Shown here: positions 13,673 to 25,947 of the stretch, piece after piece
How positions within the stretch are numbered: position 1 is the first letter of the stretch
Layout: each line of letters starts with the position of its first letter
Source of the DNA: Stenocarpella maydis
Taxonomy: Eukaryota; Ascomycota; Sordariomycetes; Diaporthales; Diaporthaceae
Assembly: GCA_002270565.1 (NCBI GenBank)
Contig: NQMI01000141.1
Span: 1 to 64,000, forward strand
Length of the DNA stretch: 64,000 nt
Direction of reading: 5' to 3'
Program-made: the position numbers and the translations under genes
Notes under the pieces: generated by a model
What the model saw: the letters and a program-made list of their open reading frames with translations, nothing else
Told to the model about the DNA's origin: nothing
Databases searched by the model: none

Positions 13673-14848
13673 TCAAGCAATGCTATGATGTCTGGGCGTG
13701 GGTAATGCGAGCTCTGCTGGCGCTTACATGGACTAAATTGACTAAATATTGCACCTTCCTCCTCGACTAGAGGAACTCCCGTATCTACCAGAAGCTTTCA
13801 GCAGACAATATGTAGTATGGGGACTGGAGGCATCTGAGTGATAGCGCACCGCGATGGCCCCGAGCATTGGCTATGTAAGTGCTACGAGCAGATGGTCCAC
13901 GAGCAAACTCGATTGCAGGGCAGTATTTATTGCTATTTATTCGATGTTGAGCCGTCACTCGAAGTCGTTTCTTTGGCATTACATCCGTGTGAATGGTATG
14001 AGTTTCATAAATTCGGGTTTTGACTGGACATTACCAACTGCGTTCGATTTTTCCCGTCAAGTCCGCTGCAGTGCAGTCAGATTCCTTGAAGGGGGCTCGG
14101 CATGGTTCCCAACTTACAAAGGCAGGGGCAACCGACACGAATTATCGACTTATTAACATGCTATTGTCTGTTTCAAGTTGGCCCAAATACGAAGGTCAGT
14201 CGTCTACTGTGATGCGGGCCGCCAATGGCTTCATGTCCGAGTCAGTGAATTTTGTCCCGTACGCCAGTCTAACGGCTTGGCTTGATAAACTCCAACAACT
14301 GTTTCACGTAAAGGCCATATCACCATCGCCAGCATCCATTAGCGAGCGTGAAGAAATAAGCGATTGGCTTGACTAATATGTTTAGTGTGGTCAACTACGC
14401 CAATAGCGTGAGCCGTACCCTCCCGACTGGTGGTTGGTGCGGGGGTATTTGTACAGCGCGCAACTGATGCTACGAACAACTTGAACTTGAACGACAGAAG
14501 AGGCTCCCACACTATAGTACCCGGTGCGCTGGGCCTGCGTCCACTAGTGCTCATGCAGGCACTCTGGCACTCTGACGTCTCCTGGGGCGAAGTTAATTGC
14601 CCGCTCCTGACTGCCTCGTTATGGATATGACTCCATATCCTCAACGAAACGCGCGACTAGTGACAACTGAATGTGCCCGTGCGCAGCATCCCTAAACAAA
14701 CAAGGGCCCCGGTTTGTGTTCGGGAGCCCAGTAGGGCAGTTTCAAGGTTTGGCCAAGTGTCACCATGTGCGTAGTAGCGCGAGAGAGATTATTAGGTGAG
14801 CGAGACTAGAAGATGCAAGACGGCGCAGCTTTCATGAACAGAGTTTAC
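13673..14848. other. Region without a recognised gene
   Basis: Several overlapping open frames of 60-118 codons occur on both strands, none with a recognisable motif or consistent codon bias. No RNA gene was seen. Confidence 0.4.
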
Positions 14849-14960
14849 AGGTGGAAGTACATTCAGGTGGAAGTACATTCAGGTGGAAGTACATTCAGGT
14901 GGAAGTACATTCAGGTGGAAGTACATTCAGATGGAAGTACATTCAGGTGGAAGTACATTC
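14849..14960. repeat. Tandem repeat, 16 bp x 7
   Basis: Seven head-to-tail copies of AGGTGGAAGTACATTC are present, identical except for one G to A in the sixth copy. Because 16 is not a multiple of 3, all three forward frames read the same 16-residue cycle, which creates spurious overlapping open frames. Near identity means recent expansion or active homogenisation. Confidence 0.95.
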
Positions 14961-15817
14961 AAACGGGGGACAGCGACGCCTTCCAAGGTTGGACTGCGAT
15001 GCCGAGGTGAGCCGGTTGGTGAGAGGGATGAAACACATCCTGCGCGCCCCCCCCCCGGAACAAATTGAGATGGCAGGGCGGAATCCTACGGCCTGCAGTG
15101 GGTTGGGACTCCGATATGCTCGCGTCCGATGTAACCATCTGACTCTGAACTGCAGTCCTCAAGGGGACAAGACTCTTTGATAGGGAGCCGGAAAATGCGA
15201 TGGCGGCTCCCCGAATCGACTTTCACCCGAGGTCGCTCACGCATCTCTTAGTCGGGCCATAGCTATAGGAGTCTCTGGATGGCCCTGATGGGCGGTGAGC
15301 GTCCCCGAAAAAAAAAAGAAGTCCAATGTCTGTGACAAGATGGCCTCATTACATGCCGTATTAAGCCCTTGTTGAGGACGGGAAGGGAAGCCAAGTCCGT
15401 CCATGCGGGTCAACCATCCCTGTCTCCTTTACCTTATTTTTCCGGCTGAATATTTCCCGCGCCAGCGAGGGAGCCGTGAGTGCGGCGCTGCGAGCCGACC
15501 CCAGGCCCATATGGGGGCCGATATATCGCAGGCTGAGGGCGACTTGGTGGAAGTCGACGGACGCCCAGCCTACAATGCGGCGATCATTGCGTTTGACGCC
15601 GCTTACCTTAATGCTAATGGGCAATTATAGCCTATGAGATGCAAGCCCGACCATACTGATCTGCACAAGCTTCTCAGCCCGCCTGGCGACGAAGTCGACG
15701 GGAGTCTAAAGCGCTGAGGCTCCCTCATCTGGGGTTTGACTTCAGCTCTGCCCGCGTGCATTTCTATCTTGTGTATTTCCTTGTGTATTTCCTATTCTTC
15801 TTCGCCAAAGGGCTCTC
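14961..15817. other. Upstream region of the receptor gene
   Basis: No gene is recognised. The stretch holds a 10 C run at 15,047-15,056 and, just before the receptor start, two direct copies of CTTGTGTATTTCC (about 15,767-15,790) that may belong to the 5' UTR. It presumably carries the promoter of the receptor. Confidence 0.4.
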
Positions 15818-17581
15818 ATGCTGCGCCTGCACAGGCTCGCAGTGGCCTCATTTTGGGACATAATGGCTCTGCCGGCGGGCAGCGGCAGCCTTGATATCCT
15901 GCCTCCAGTGCTACGCAATGGCCTGACTGCCGTTGTAGTGCTCTCGTCGCTCTCTTTGCTCTCGTCCTTGTTGCTTTTTACCCACATTACAGTGAAGTTA
16001 ATTCGATATTGTATCAGGAAGAGGAGGACTGAGGCACAGGCAAGAGTTCAGGGGACCCAAGATAAAGCATTCAGGCCAGAGTCGATGGATCTGGAGCTGG
16101 TGCTGGAACAAGCGAACCTTGGATCAGCGTCGAGACATGAGCGGATGCGGAAGCCCGTAGCAACAAGCGAGCCGAAACAGTTACCCCCTCCGAACCAATT
16201 CGTGGTTCTCTTCCACAGCCTCCTGCTGGCTGATCTCCACCAGGCTATCGCTTTCTTCCTCAACATAGTATGGGTGGCAAGAGATGGCATCACTGTCGGG
16301 TCGCCTGCCTGCTGGGCCCAAGGCCTTTTCCTCTCCAACGGCGATCTCGCATCCAGCTGCTTCATTGTCACAATCGCCTTGCACACGTACTTGTCGCTGG
16401 TCCGGGAGTACCGACTGCCTCAGATGGCACTGTATGCTTGGATTACGGGGACTTGGATTTTCGTCTACGGCGTCGGCCTCTTTGGGGTCGTCTTGACAGA
16501 AAATGGAAGAAACGCTGGGGGCTATTTCGTACGCGCCTCAGCCTGGGTGAGTCGGTCCTCTGTACCAAGCATCCCCTGGTTAGGGCTGGAGCTAATGGGC
16601 GGCAAACAGTGCTGGATTAATGACGAGTACGAGGAGCTTCGTCTCCTCACCCATTACCTTTACATCTTCCTGGCCATCGTGTCCACGTCATTGCTATATT
16701 CCGCAATATTCTTCAGCCTCCGTGCCCGCCGGGCCAGCTCGCAGGGCGCAGCGACACCGTACAACGGCCAGGGCCGGCGACCGGCACTCAGACACAAGAC
16801 CTCGCTGCCGAGCGTAATGTCGTCGTCGTCCCCTCTGCCGACGTCGTCGGGGCTCGAGTCCCCCGTGGGCTCGCAGCCGCGGGTCAGCGCAGACCACCAC
16901 CCAGCCTTCCTCATATACCCCCTCATATATGTGCTGTGCACGATGCCGCTGGCGATCGGGCGCATCGCGGCAATGTCGGGCGTCGACGTGCCCCTTGAGT
17001 TCTTCTGCGCGGCCGGGGCCCTGATTGTGAGCAACGGCTGGCTCGACGTCCTCCTCTGGGGCACGACGCGGCACACGGTCGTCTTTGGCCGCCTCGAGGA
17101 TGCGGACGCGCTGGGACTGGACACGTTCGACTTCATGAGGACGCCGTCAGACCGCAGGTTTGGAAACTTTGTGTGGGTCCAGGGCGCCAGTAGCATGCAG
17201 GGCGGTCACTCCGACGAGCCTACACGGCGAAGCCGCCCACCATGGTGGATACGAGCGGGCGAGGCCCTCGGGAGGGGTGGGCCTGGGGTTGGGAACGGAT
17301 CACGAAGCGATCCCCCTGGGCCGTGGAAAGATCGAGAAGCTGGGGTCCTCGCAGCCCGGGCGCCTCGTGGGAGGACTTACCGCCTGGGTCGAACGGACAA
17401 GGCGGGCGACAAGTGGGCGGGCAGCAGCGATCAATCACCAGTTGCCTGCATGCCCCGGACAGGCGGGGCCGACATGGGCATGACGATCCAGATGGACAGG
17501 GTGGTGACGGTGGTCGAAGAGGACAGCTCCGGGCCCAGCTCCGTCACAAGGTTCAACCATGCTGGAGAGCCGGGGCCGTGA
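15818..17581 (+). CDS. Seven-transmembrane GPCR, cAMP-receptor-like/Git3 type
   Basis: A probable nutrient- or signal-sensing receptor of the plasma membrane that would act through a heterotrimeric G protein; the ligand is unknown. Seven hydrophobic segments are visible: one from about residue 28, two around the FVVLFHSLLLADLHQ stretch, TM3 after PACWAQGLFL, TM4 WIFVYGVGLFG, TM5 LYIFLAIVSTSLLYS, TM6 with PLIYVLCTMPLAIGRIAAM, and TM7 IVSNGWLDVLLWGTTRH. The TM6-TM7 signature and the CW pair before TM5 are typical of fungal members of this class. A Ser/Arg-rich third loop and a long cytoplasmic tail follow the usual plan. A canonical intron (GTGAGT...CAG, 63 bp, 16,547-16,609) keeps the frame open; removing it joins ASAW to CWINDEYEE and gives about 566 residues. 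The ATG at 15,863 (ATAATGGCT) has a better context than the one at 15,818 and may be the true start. Confidence 0.82.
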   Translation: MLRLHRLAVASFWDIMALPAGSGSLDILPPVLRNGLTAVVVLSSLSLLSSLLLFTHITVKLIRYCIRKRRTEAQARVQGTQDKAFRPESMDLELVLEQANLGSASRHERMRKPVATSEPKQLPPPNQFVVLFHSLLLADLHQAIAFFLNIVWVARDGITVGSPACWAQGLFLSNGDLASSCFIVTIALHTYLSLVREYRLPQMALYAWITGTWIFVYGVGLFGVVLTENGRNAGGYFVRASAWVSRSSVPSIPWLGLELMGGKQCWINDEYEELRLLTHYLYIFLAIVSTSLLYSAIFFSLRARRASSQGAATPYNGQGRRPALRHKTSLPSVMSSSSPLPTSSGLESPVGSQPRVSADHHPAFLIYPLIYVLCTMPLAIGRIAAMSGVDVPLEFFCAAGALIVSNGWLDVLLWGTTRHTVVFGRLEDADALGLDTFDFMRTPSDRRFGNFVWVQGASSMQGGHSDEPTRRSRPPWWIRAGEALGRGGPGVGNGSRSDPPGPWKDREAGVLAARAPRGRTYRLGRTDKAGDKWAGSSDQSPVACMPRTGGADMGMTIQMDRVVTVVEEDSSGPSSVTRFNHAGEPGP

Positions 17582-19958
17582 TACTCGGTGAGCGTCCAAG
17601 AAGCGGATGGAGATCTGTGACCGGTCTGGGAAGGCTTCTCGAACAACTGGAGCAGATCCACCCGTCCCCACCCGGCCCACCCCAACCATGCTGGAGGCTC
17701 CAGCCTGGAGCCTGCCCTGGCCATTACAGAGCATCCTCCCTCAGCCCCCGCCTGGCAGACTCAGGCAGCTGGCCGTGCCAGCAAGGGAAGGGAAGCTGGA
17801 GCCGGCCGCCACGTGAACAGCCAGCCAGGGCCGAGACAGAATGACGCCGAGCGACATCGGTGTCACCAATAACTTGTCATCTGTCGGTGAAGGAGGAACC
17901 CGTGGTCTGTGCTGCGCGAGCAGCCGCCGCCACAGGCCCAAGAGGGAGTTGGTTGGCTGCCAGACGCGTCGTTCAGCCCATTGCGGTGACGAAACCCGCC
18001 TGATGCGGTTCTGCTGCAGCCGTGACTGGCTGCAGAAGTCTGCAGACAGCCCCGGGGGGGGGGGGATGCAGGCGTCAAGGCCTGCACCACGCAGGACAGG
18101 GACGTCGTCAACTCCGTCATGTTGGCCTGGCCAGTTATATCCGAGGGCAGGATAGACCGCCTCGACGGGCGAGATGGAGGACAGACATGTGTCTCAGAGA
18201 CCACGCCCGGGATGAGCTGGTGACGATGATCAGGCCAGGGGTCCCGGGCGCGTCGGCTAATTCAAATTGGGTGGCCGACCGCCGGGCCATTCACTGACTG
18301 GTGAAGGCTGGTGAAGCGCGGGCTTCCGCATGGGAAACGAGATTTTGCGTGCAGCCGCAGGAAGCTGGTGGCATATTCATTGTTAATAATGCGCCACGAG
18401 TGTCTCGGAAGGTGCTGTCATCATGTCATGTTCCAGGTTAACAAGCCATGGCACCATTTCTGCCCACAGAGAGAAGAGTCATAGTATCGGTGCTGCCCAA
18501 GCAGCCAGGCAGTGCGTGTGTGGCCCCGTGCCGGGCATGCATCAATCAAGACCCGCCCAGCCCAAGAGGCAGGGCGGCCCACATGCCACATGGCTGGATG
18601 GACCCAGCCGGTGGGAATGGACGAACCACGGACTCTGCCGGCGAAAAACCAGGTGGGAAACGAGAAACGACAAGGGGGATCGGGAATTAAAAAAAGAAAA
18701 TAAAAAATAAAAAATAGAAGATAAAAAATAAAAATAAAAAAAGGAAGAGGCGTCTGAGGATTATGACGATGCTTTTCCTGTCGGCTGCCTGTCTCACGGG
18801 TGGGCCCACATGGTTCAGCCCTGGCCCGGGACGGATATCCTCCTCAATGCCCCCCCCCCCGGGCCCAGCATTGACAAGTTGTAGCGATGGCGCCCGTCGA
18901 TGGATACTATGCAACACCTAGACAGACTTATCTAGTCACATACATACAGCATGTGCACGAGACACATAACATCCGACAGGTGAGATTGTTGCGCGCGGCG
19001 TCGCCACGGACGCGTGGGCTGCCGCTTCATGAGATGGAGGCGCAGCTCCGTGCAGGAACAGACAGGACTTGTCGTCGGCCAGGGCACGCAGGGAAGGGAG
19101 GGGACAAGAGGGGCACAGACAAGGCACAGACAGGCACACGTCAAGCCACCTCTGACGCCTCATGGTTCTGCGAGCATCCATGTACCTCAGCCCTGCCGCC
19201 GAATCGGATGCCTTCCCCGACAGCTGGGAGCTCTGAGCATCCCTTCCATTTCACCTTCGATATGGCTGCGACTGTGTGCCAGGTGGGGCGGATGCCCCCC
19301 TGTAAGCTTTTCTCCTACACGCTTTTGCTTCCAACACGCGCTCGCGAGTCGGTCTCTATTCACCGCCAGGACCGCATCGGTGAGGGAGGCCCTGTCTGTT
19401 TGAAATTTTTTGCATCACTTGCTCTGCCGGCTCTGGTTCTGGGTGAAGTATATCAAGGTCCCGGCCTTCCGGGTCTCTCAGCTCATCCCAATGCCCTCCA
19501 GCCCAGCATCAGCTTCACCGTCATTCACCTCGTCTGCAACCTTCCCTCCTTTGGACTCACCGAGCCTGTCCCGCACGACACACTTACACCACACACACAC
19601 GGCCTTCCACCGTCACTGCTCCGTTCTGCATTGTATTGCTATTTCAGAATCAAACTTTGGCCTTGCGCAGACCCTTCCAGAAGGGCGCTAGAAGAACTCA
19701 AAACAGAGCGAGAAAAAAAAAATCTTCCGCCCGCCCCCCGAATATCCACAACCACACCCCACCCAACCAACACCCCGGCAAGGCGGTCCACCCACAAGAC
19801 CACCTGCGTAGTCGAGGCTCGTTTTCTTCACCGGGCCTGCTCTCCCTGGACCCCACGTGTCTTTGACATCGACGGACAAACCCGACACGTTACATCGCCA
19901 CAGCTCAGCTCGTGGCCTGGGTCTCGAAACTCGGCTCTCTCTCTACACTATATTCAAG
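17582..19958. other. Non-coding stretch with homopolymer runs
   Basis: No gene is supported. The stretch holds a 12 G run at 18,054-18,065, an A-rich low-complexity tract at 18,687-18,750 and an 11 C run at 18,850-18,860. From about 19,200 to 19,958 it is pyrimidine-rich with many short CT tracts, like a long fungal promoter or 5' leader. The 377-codon open frame at 18,887-20,020 shows no domain and is judged spurious. Confidence 0.5.
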
Positions 19959-20024
19959 ATGCCTCGTGGAGCATACGACGTCTCTGCCACCAACAACCCA
20001 AGGCCCAAGCCCAACCCTAAATAA
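19959..20024 (+). CDS. Possible 21-residue small ORF
   Basis: A pyrimidine-rich leader ends in TTCAAG directly before ATG, a good fungal start context. The short reading frame begins MPRGAYDVSATNNP and ends after PKPNPK with TAA. It could be a genuine small protein, the first exon of a gene whose later exons I cannot place, or chance. The motif is not one I can assign with certainty. Confidence 0.25.
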   Translation: MPRGAYDVSATNNPRPKPNPK

Positions 20025-20939
20025 AGAGCTGTTCTCTGGCCTTGGGCAGTGGCGGCCGTCCACCGCGGCCGTCATGGCCGACATTGTTGATCTGATGGCC
20101 TCGGCCAAAAAGAAAACGCCCTCGACTTTTCTATCAATTCATGGTTCTCAGCGATCACAGAGCTTACGTCCTCGGTCTTGTCGGTTTTGATCTTGGTGTT
20201 TTTTTCACTTTTTTTTTTTCCAGCGGCACGGACACGGATTAGAAATAAAGTCTTATAGACAAGGGATAGACGGCGCACGGAGACACAAATACCCCCCCCC
20301 CCAAGCAGCAACTGGGATGACGAGTGAACCTTATTAGCACCGTCCAAAGCAATCTCGCCCACCTTCACGAGTCAAAGGCGTACCAGGTCTCCCCCCAATC
20401 GCGGGGCAGAACAGAGCAGCCCCCTTCACCGAGCTGCACACCAACGCGGCCGGGGAACCACCGGCTTGCCTGTCGGAAACCGCTTGGCAACGCAGGTCCG
20501 GGATGCGACCCCGGGGAGTTGCACCGCCCTGCACTGCACCCGGAAGATGGCCCGGAGGGGGGGGGGGGGCTCAATCTCGCATCCTGGCCCTCTTCGACGC
20601 AACCAAACCCCCCCGCTGCAGGAACGCGCGTGCGCGCATCTGCGGGCATGGTACGGCACAGTAGCCTAGAACGGGTCGACGCACGCTGTCAAAACGGCTC
20701 GATGACACCCAATCGCCTGGTGTGGTTCCGTCTTATGAGTCGAGTCAGCCACACATCGCTGGGGACACGTGCATTGTTCCTTGCCCCGGGCCACCTGCCC
20801 GACGCAATATCTCCATGGTGCCAATTGCCGCAGCAGAAACATGCATGAAACCTCGGGTCTCTAGGATGCCCTGGTTCACATAATAAGTGGACGTGGTGCA
20901 GGTGTAGCCTGGATACAGCGGATTGTAAATAACACACAA
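20025..20939. other. Non-coding stretch with G and C runs
   Basis: It carries an 11 C run at 20,292-20,302 and a 13 G run at 20,557-20,569. Several overlapping frames of 60-174 codons on both strands show no domain. It ends at the LTR that opens the second copia block. Confidence 0.45.
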
Positions 20940-21154
20940 TGTGGCAATAGTAGTGTGCAACAGCACATTGGTGGGCTATCGCTACAGCCACCGTACTGTA
21001 GCCAGAGGGCGTAGTTGCTTACTAAGCAACTACCACCCACTATATAGACCCGAGATAGCTGGCGGGCTACGCCCACTGCACCCACTACTCGAAAGACAGA
21101 GAGAAATATAAGAACAACACCCCACTCGTATCGCAATACGTGACCCATCCAACA
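20940..21154 (+). repeat. LTR, left
   Basis: This 215 bp sequence begins TGTGGCAATAG and ends CCCATCCAACA. It is nearly identical to 30,990-31,202, and related at both ends to the solo LTR at 10,651-10,870. The following CTAATCAGTAGTTAC matches the primer-site region of copia copy A. It is barely mutated compared with the body that follows. Confidence 0.85.
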
Positions 21155-23881
21155 CTAATCAGTAGTTACAAGGGCAACCACAGATTAGCAAGGATTGAAG
21201 AGATAGATCATTACTGCTTTAATAGTGGCTATACTAACGGTACTAACGGCATCACTCCTTAAAGACACTCCGGTAGTCTTTAGCGATATTATTACTACCC
21301 ATTATAAGAAGAAGAGGGCTCTATATGCATAACACTATACTTCACCTTTATCCTACATGCATCTACCACGCCCTAAGTATCATCAGAAAGTAACCACGGA
21401 ATATATAAGGCTATATAATGTTGCTAACCTACAGCTACTCTTAAAGATAACGCTAGAGATATTACTACTTTAACACCCATTAGCAACTACCCCAGCAATC
21501 CCCTCAGCAATCAGCTACACTAGCCAAGGTTAACCTTACCAGCCGGCACATCTTTACTACCCCTGCTAATAGCTTACCCCTATATACTCACTACCCCTTA
21601 TTACTATCTTTTTTACCCCTACTTTGCCCTAGCATACCCCTATTCTTTACTATAATACTATATATTAACCATATGATCTGCATATTACAATAGCAAACCC
21701 CCGTAATAAAGATAATACCCCTATGCTATCAGTATTAACAGCTGTACCAACAGTTACTACTAGTCTTAACCCTATTAACTTGTTAGATATTATTAAGGAT
21801 ACATTACTCAGGGAGGCTACTACTAAGACAAGCCTTAACCCCAGTCTATAGGGGGTAGACCCGGATCCAGATGCTCTAAGTAACTTAAGACTATATGCAA
21901 TCTATCTTAATACCTATATATAAGTACGCCACCAAACGTATATAAAGCATACTAGCTAGGAAGTCTATATTAACTTTAAGGATAACTTTAGGGATTAGAA
22001 AGAGTAAACATTTAGAGTAATTCATTATAATATTCTTACTACCCTTAAGAAGATACTATAAAGTAAGGGAATATACCTATAGGTTAATAATAATATAAAG
22101 GCCTTTATGGAACTATTAGAGATAGATTCCCTATTAAAAGTCCTAGCATCCGCGTAATACTAGCACTAATAGATAATATAGTTGAAGAGATATTGTGATT
22201 ATATCCCCTTTGATAATAGTTTATTATTTAAGGAATGCTAACTAGTATTAAGTAGTAATAGAGGGATAGGCCTAAGTACCTATGGACCTATATTACAACC
22301 CACTGCCCCAGCTGTACCCAGATCTCAGTCCCCATCCCGTCAGCCATAGGGCATATATAACTATGAGACTTCTAATGGCTATGGATCACCACTTAAGTAG
22401 GAGGAATTCCAAGCTGCCTATAAGAAGCACGCCACAATCCCTCTGCAACAGCTATATGCTATACTACTAGAGAAGGGTATATCTGCTAATATGGCTAAAT
22501 ACTACTTGGATAATGAGAAATTTACTAGAGTAATGGATGAAGTACTTAATGATAAAATCCGTCTCTTTTATGATGTTTATAAAAATAACTACCTATACTT
22601 AACTTACTTCCAGGCAATATTACCTATAATATTAAAGGGTAAAGCTAAGGACTTTTATATATAGTTAATTATAAATAAGGATACCTTCGCTATAGTATAT
22701 GCTAAACTTAAGTAATGATTTAATATAAATAGCAGATAATAAGTATATTTAATAATATGGAATATTATTACTTTTGTATTAATATAGTAGAAGAATAAGG
22801 GCAAAACCTTATTAGAAATAGTAGAAATCTTGATTAAAAATATAAAGTAATATGCCTAAATACTTAGTTATAAAGAGGCACCTAGAAATAAACTACTATA
22901 TAATAACCTTATCCATACTATATATAGTATACTTAAGTTCTACTTTATTAAGCTAATAGTCCTAATAACTGCTAATGAAGTGTGTAATATGCTCTGTTAT
23001 TATGCTGCATTATTAGGGCCTTAATGCCTCTCCTGATTATATACTATAGGGTAAGGTAATGATGATGGACAGGATGGTGACTATAATGAGGATGAAGAAT
23101 AAGATGATGAGTAGTACCTTAATAGTAACTAGTTCTATCTTAACTGCCGGTATAATAATGACTAGCGGTATGGAGGCAACTACTTAAGGAACTCTATATA
23201 TAGGTAATATCCCCTAGGATAAGGTAATTACTATCCTTAAGGCAACTTCTGGCTGCTCTTTAAAGGATATAACCGCCCCTATAGAAGGAATAATGGAAAT
23301 AGTCCCCTATATAAGAAGAAATGCTTTATTTACTAGAAGGAAGGATATTAGTTATTAAATCACTCTTTTAAAGAGCGCTAGAGGGCTAAAGGCATATATA
23401 TAAATATATATAGTGCTATAGATTAACCCCCTTTAGATAATGAATTTCATGCATTTCTTATTAACTATAAGGGTAATAACTAGGAGAGCATTTGTATGTT
23501 TGTTAGCAATATTAAAGCCTGAGAAAACTATATATAGCTGGTAGATTAAGCTTTTCTCTATACTTTTGGTATTAATAATGATGAGGAGGATTAGGATAGC
23601 CCTAGCTCTATGACTAATGAGAGTAATGTTGGTAATGTTCCGGGGTCTAGGGGAACCGGCATGTTTCGGAATCCGGAGGAAAACCAGCCTTAGCATCCCC
23701 CCCCCTCCAAGACTATAAGAAGGGGCCTTCCTACATTACTTTTAAGAAATTTCTAGTCCTAGAGAATCAATCTTTTTATACCCTATAAATTTATATCTAT
23801 CAGATATATACATATATACTATAAAACTATTTCTTATGCCCTCTTTTTCTGCCTCTCCTTTTTAGCACCCTCTATTCCCCT

Positions 23882-23882
23882 N
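23882..23882. other. Single-N assembly join between duplicated gag halves
   Basis: The sequence after this N (from 23,883, TTTTATATATAGTTAATTAT) restarts at the position equivalent to about 22,650. It then follows 22,650-23,440 with many C/T and G/A differences. Two diverged copies of one element have been joined here. Confidence 0.75.
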
Positions 23883-25241
23883 TTTTATATATAGTTAATT
23901 ATAAATAAGGATACCTTTACTACAGTATATATTAAACTTAAGCAATAATTTAATACAGATAGCAGATAATAAGTATATTTAATAATATAGAATACTACTA
24001 CTTTTATATTAATATAGTAGAAGAATAAGGGCAAAACCTTATTAGAAATAGTGGAAATCTTAATTAAAAACATAAAGTAATACTCCTAAATACTTAGCTA
24101 TAAAGAAGCACTAAGAGACAAACTACTATATAATAACCTCATCTATACTATATGCAGTATACCTGAGTTCTACTTTATTAAGCTAATAGCCCCAGCTACT
24201 ACTAATAAAGTGTATAATATACTCCATTATTGCGCTATATTATCAGGGCCTTAACGCCCCTCCTGGTTATACACCATAGGGCAAGGCAATAATAATGGAT
24301 AGGATGGTAACTATAATAAGGATAAAGAATAAGATAATAAGTAGTACCTTAATAGTAACTAGTTCTATCTTAACCGCTAGTATAATAATGACTAGCAGCA
24401 TAAAGGCAACTACCTAAGGAACTCTATATGTAAGTAATATCCCCTGGAATAAGGTAATTACTATCCCTAAGGCAACTTCTAGCCGCTCTTTAGAGAATGC
24501 AACCGCCCCTATAGAAGGAACAATGGAAACGGTCCCTTATATAAGAAGAAATACTTGATTTACTAGAAGGAAGGATGCTAGTTATTAAATTACTCTTTTA
24601 AAGAGCGCTAAAGGGCTAAAGGTATATATATAAACATATATAGCGCTATAAACTAACCCCCTTTAAATAACAAATTTCATGCATTCCTTATTAACTATAA
24701 GGGCATTAACTATAAGAATAATAACTAAAAGAGCACTAGTATATTTATTAGTAATACTAAAGCCTGAGAAAACTACATATAGCTAGTAGACCAAGCTTTC
24801 CTCCATACCTTTAGTATTAATAATAATAAGGAGGACTAGAATGGCCCCAGCTCCGTAAACAATGAGAATAATATTAGCAGCGGTAATAATAAAGCCAACA
24901 AGAAAGCCAGCAATATTAAGGAAGTCTTCATAATAAACAACTACTCGCGCCAGTGCTTCCAGGGGATCCTCCCAGATACCAGTACAGCTAACTATTCCAC
25001 TGCCAGGTACAACCAATACACTACTCTACAGCAACTATTACCTATTACTCTTAATAAGTCTTGCACAAATAAAGCATTAGTTTGCTTTAAACCAGGAAAA
25101 CTACTATAGTTAATAAGAGCAACTATAATTAATATAGCAGCCAGCAACTTAACATTCTATATAATAAAGATAGCAACCCCCTTCCTCTTATATATATAAG
25201 ATATAAATATATACTTACTCTTTATATAAAATATAACTAAT

Positions 25242-25947
25242 NNNNNNNNNNNNNNNNNNNNNNNNNNNNNNNNNNNNNNNNNNNNNNNNNNNNNNNNNNN
25301 NNNNNNNNNNNNNNNNNNNNNNNNNNNNNNNNNNNNNNNNNNNNNNNNNNNNNNNNNNNNNNNNNNNNNNNNNNNNNNNNNNNNNNNNNNNNNNNNNNNN
25401 NNNNNNNNNNNNNNNNNNNNNNNNNNNNNNNNNNNNNNNNNNNNNNNNNNNNNNNNNNNNNNNNNNNNNNNNNNNNNNNNNNNNNNNNNNNNNNNNNNNN
25501 NNNNNNNNNNNNNNNNNNNNNNNNNNNNNNNNNNNNNNNNNNNNNNNNNNNNNNNNNNNNNNNNNNNNNNNNNNNNNNNNNNNNNNNNNNNNNNNNNNNN
25601 NNNNNNNNNNNNNNNNNNNNNNNNNNNNNNNNNNNNNNNNNNNNNNNNNNNNNNNNNNNNNNNNNNNNNNNNNNNNNNNNNNNNNNNNNNNNNNNNNNNN
25701 NNNNNNNNNNNNNNNNNNNNNNNNNNNNNNNNNNNNNNNNNNNNNNNNNNNNNNNNNNNNNNNNNNNNNNNNNNNNNNNNNNNNNNNNNNNNNNNNNNNN
25801 NNNNNNNNNNNNNNNNNNNNNNNNNNNNNNNNNNNNNNNNNNNNNNNNNNNNNNNNNNNNNNNNNNNNNNNNNNNNNNNNNNNNNNNNNNNNNNNNNNNN
25901 NNNNNNNNNNNNNNNNNNNNNNNNNNNNNNNNNNNNNNNNNNNNNNN
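25242..25947. other. Assembly gap (706 N)
   Basis: A run of N separates the gag/protease part from an LTR-like sequence. It is a scaffold gap, and any reading frame drawn across it is meaningless. Confidence 1.

Noticed and set aside
18887..20020. 377-codon open frame on the plus strand
   Set aside because: It has no domain, a skewed Pro/Ser/Arg/His composition and low-complexity stretches. It overlaps a leader-like pyrimidine-rich region and other frames of similar quality.
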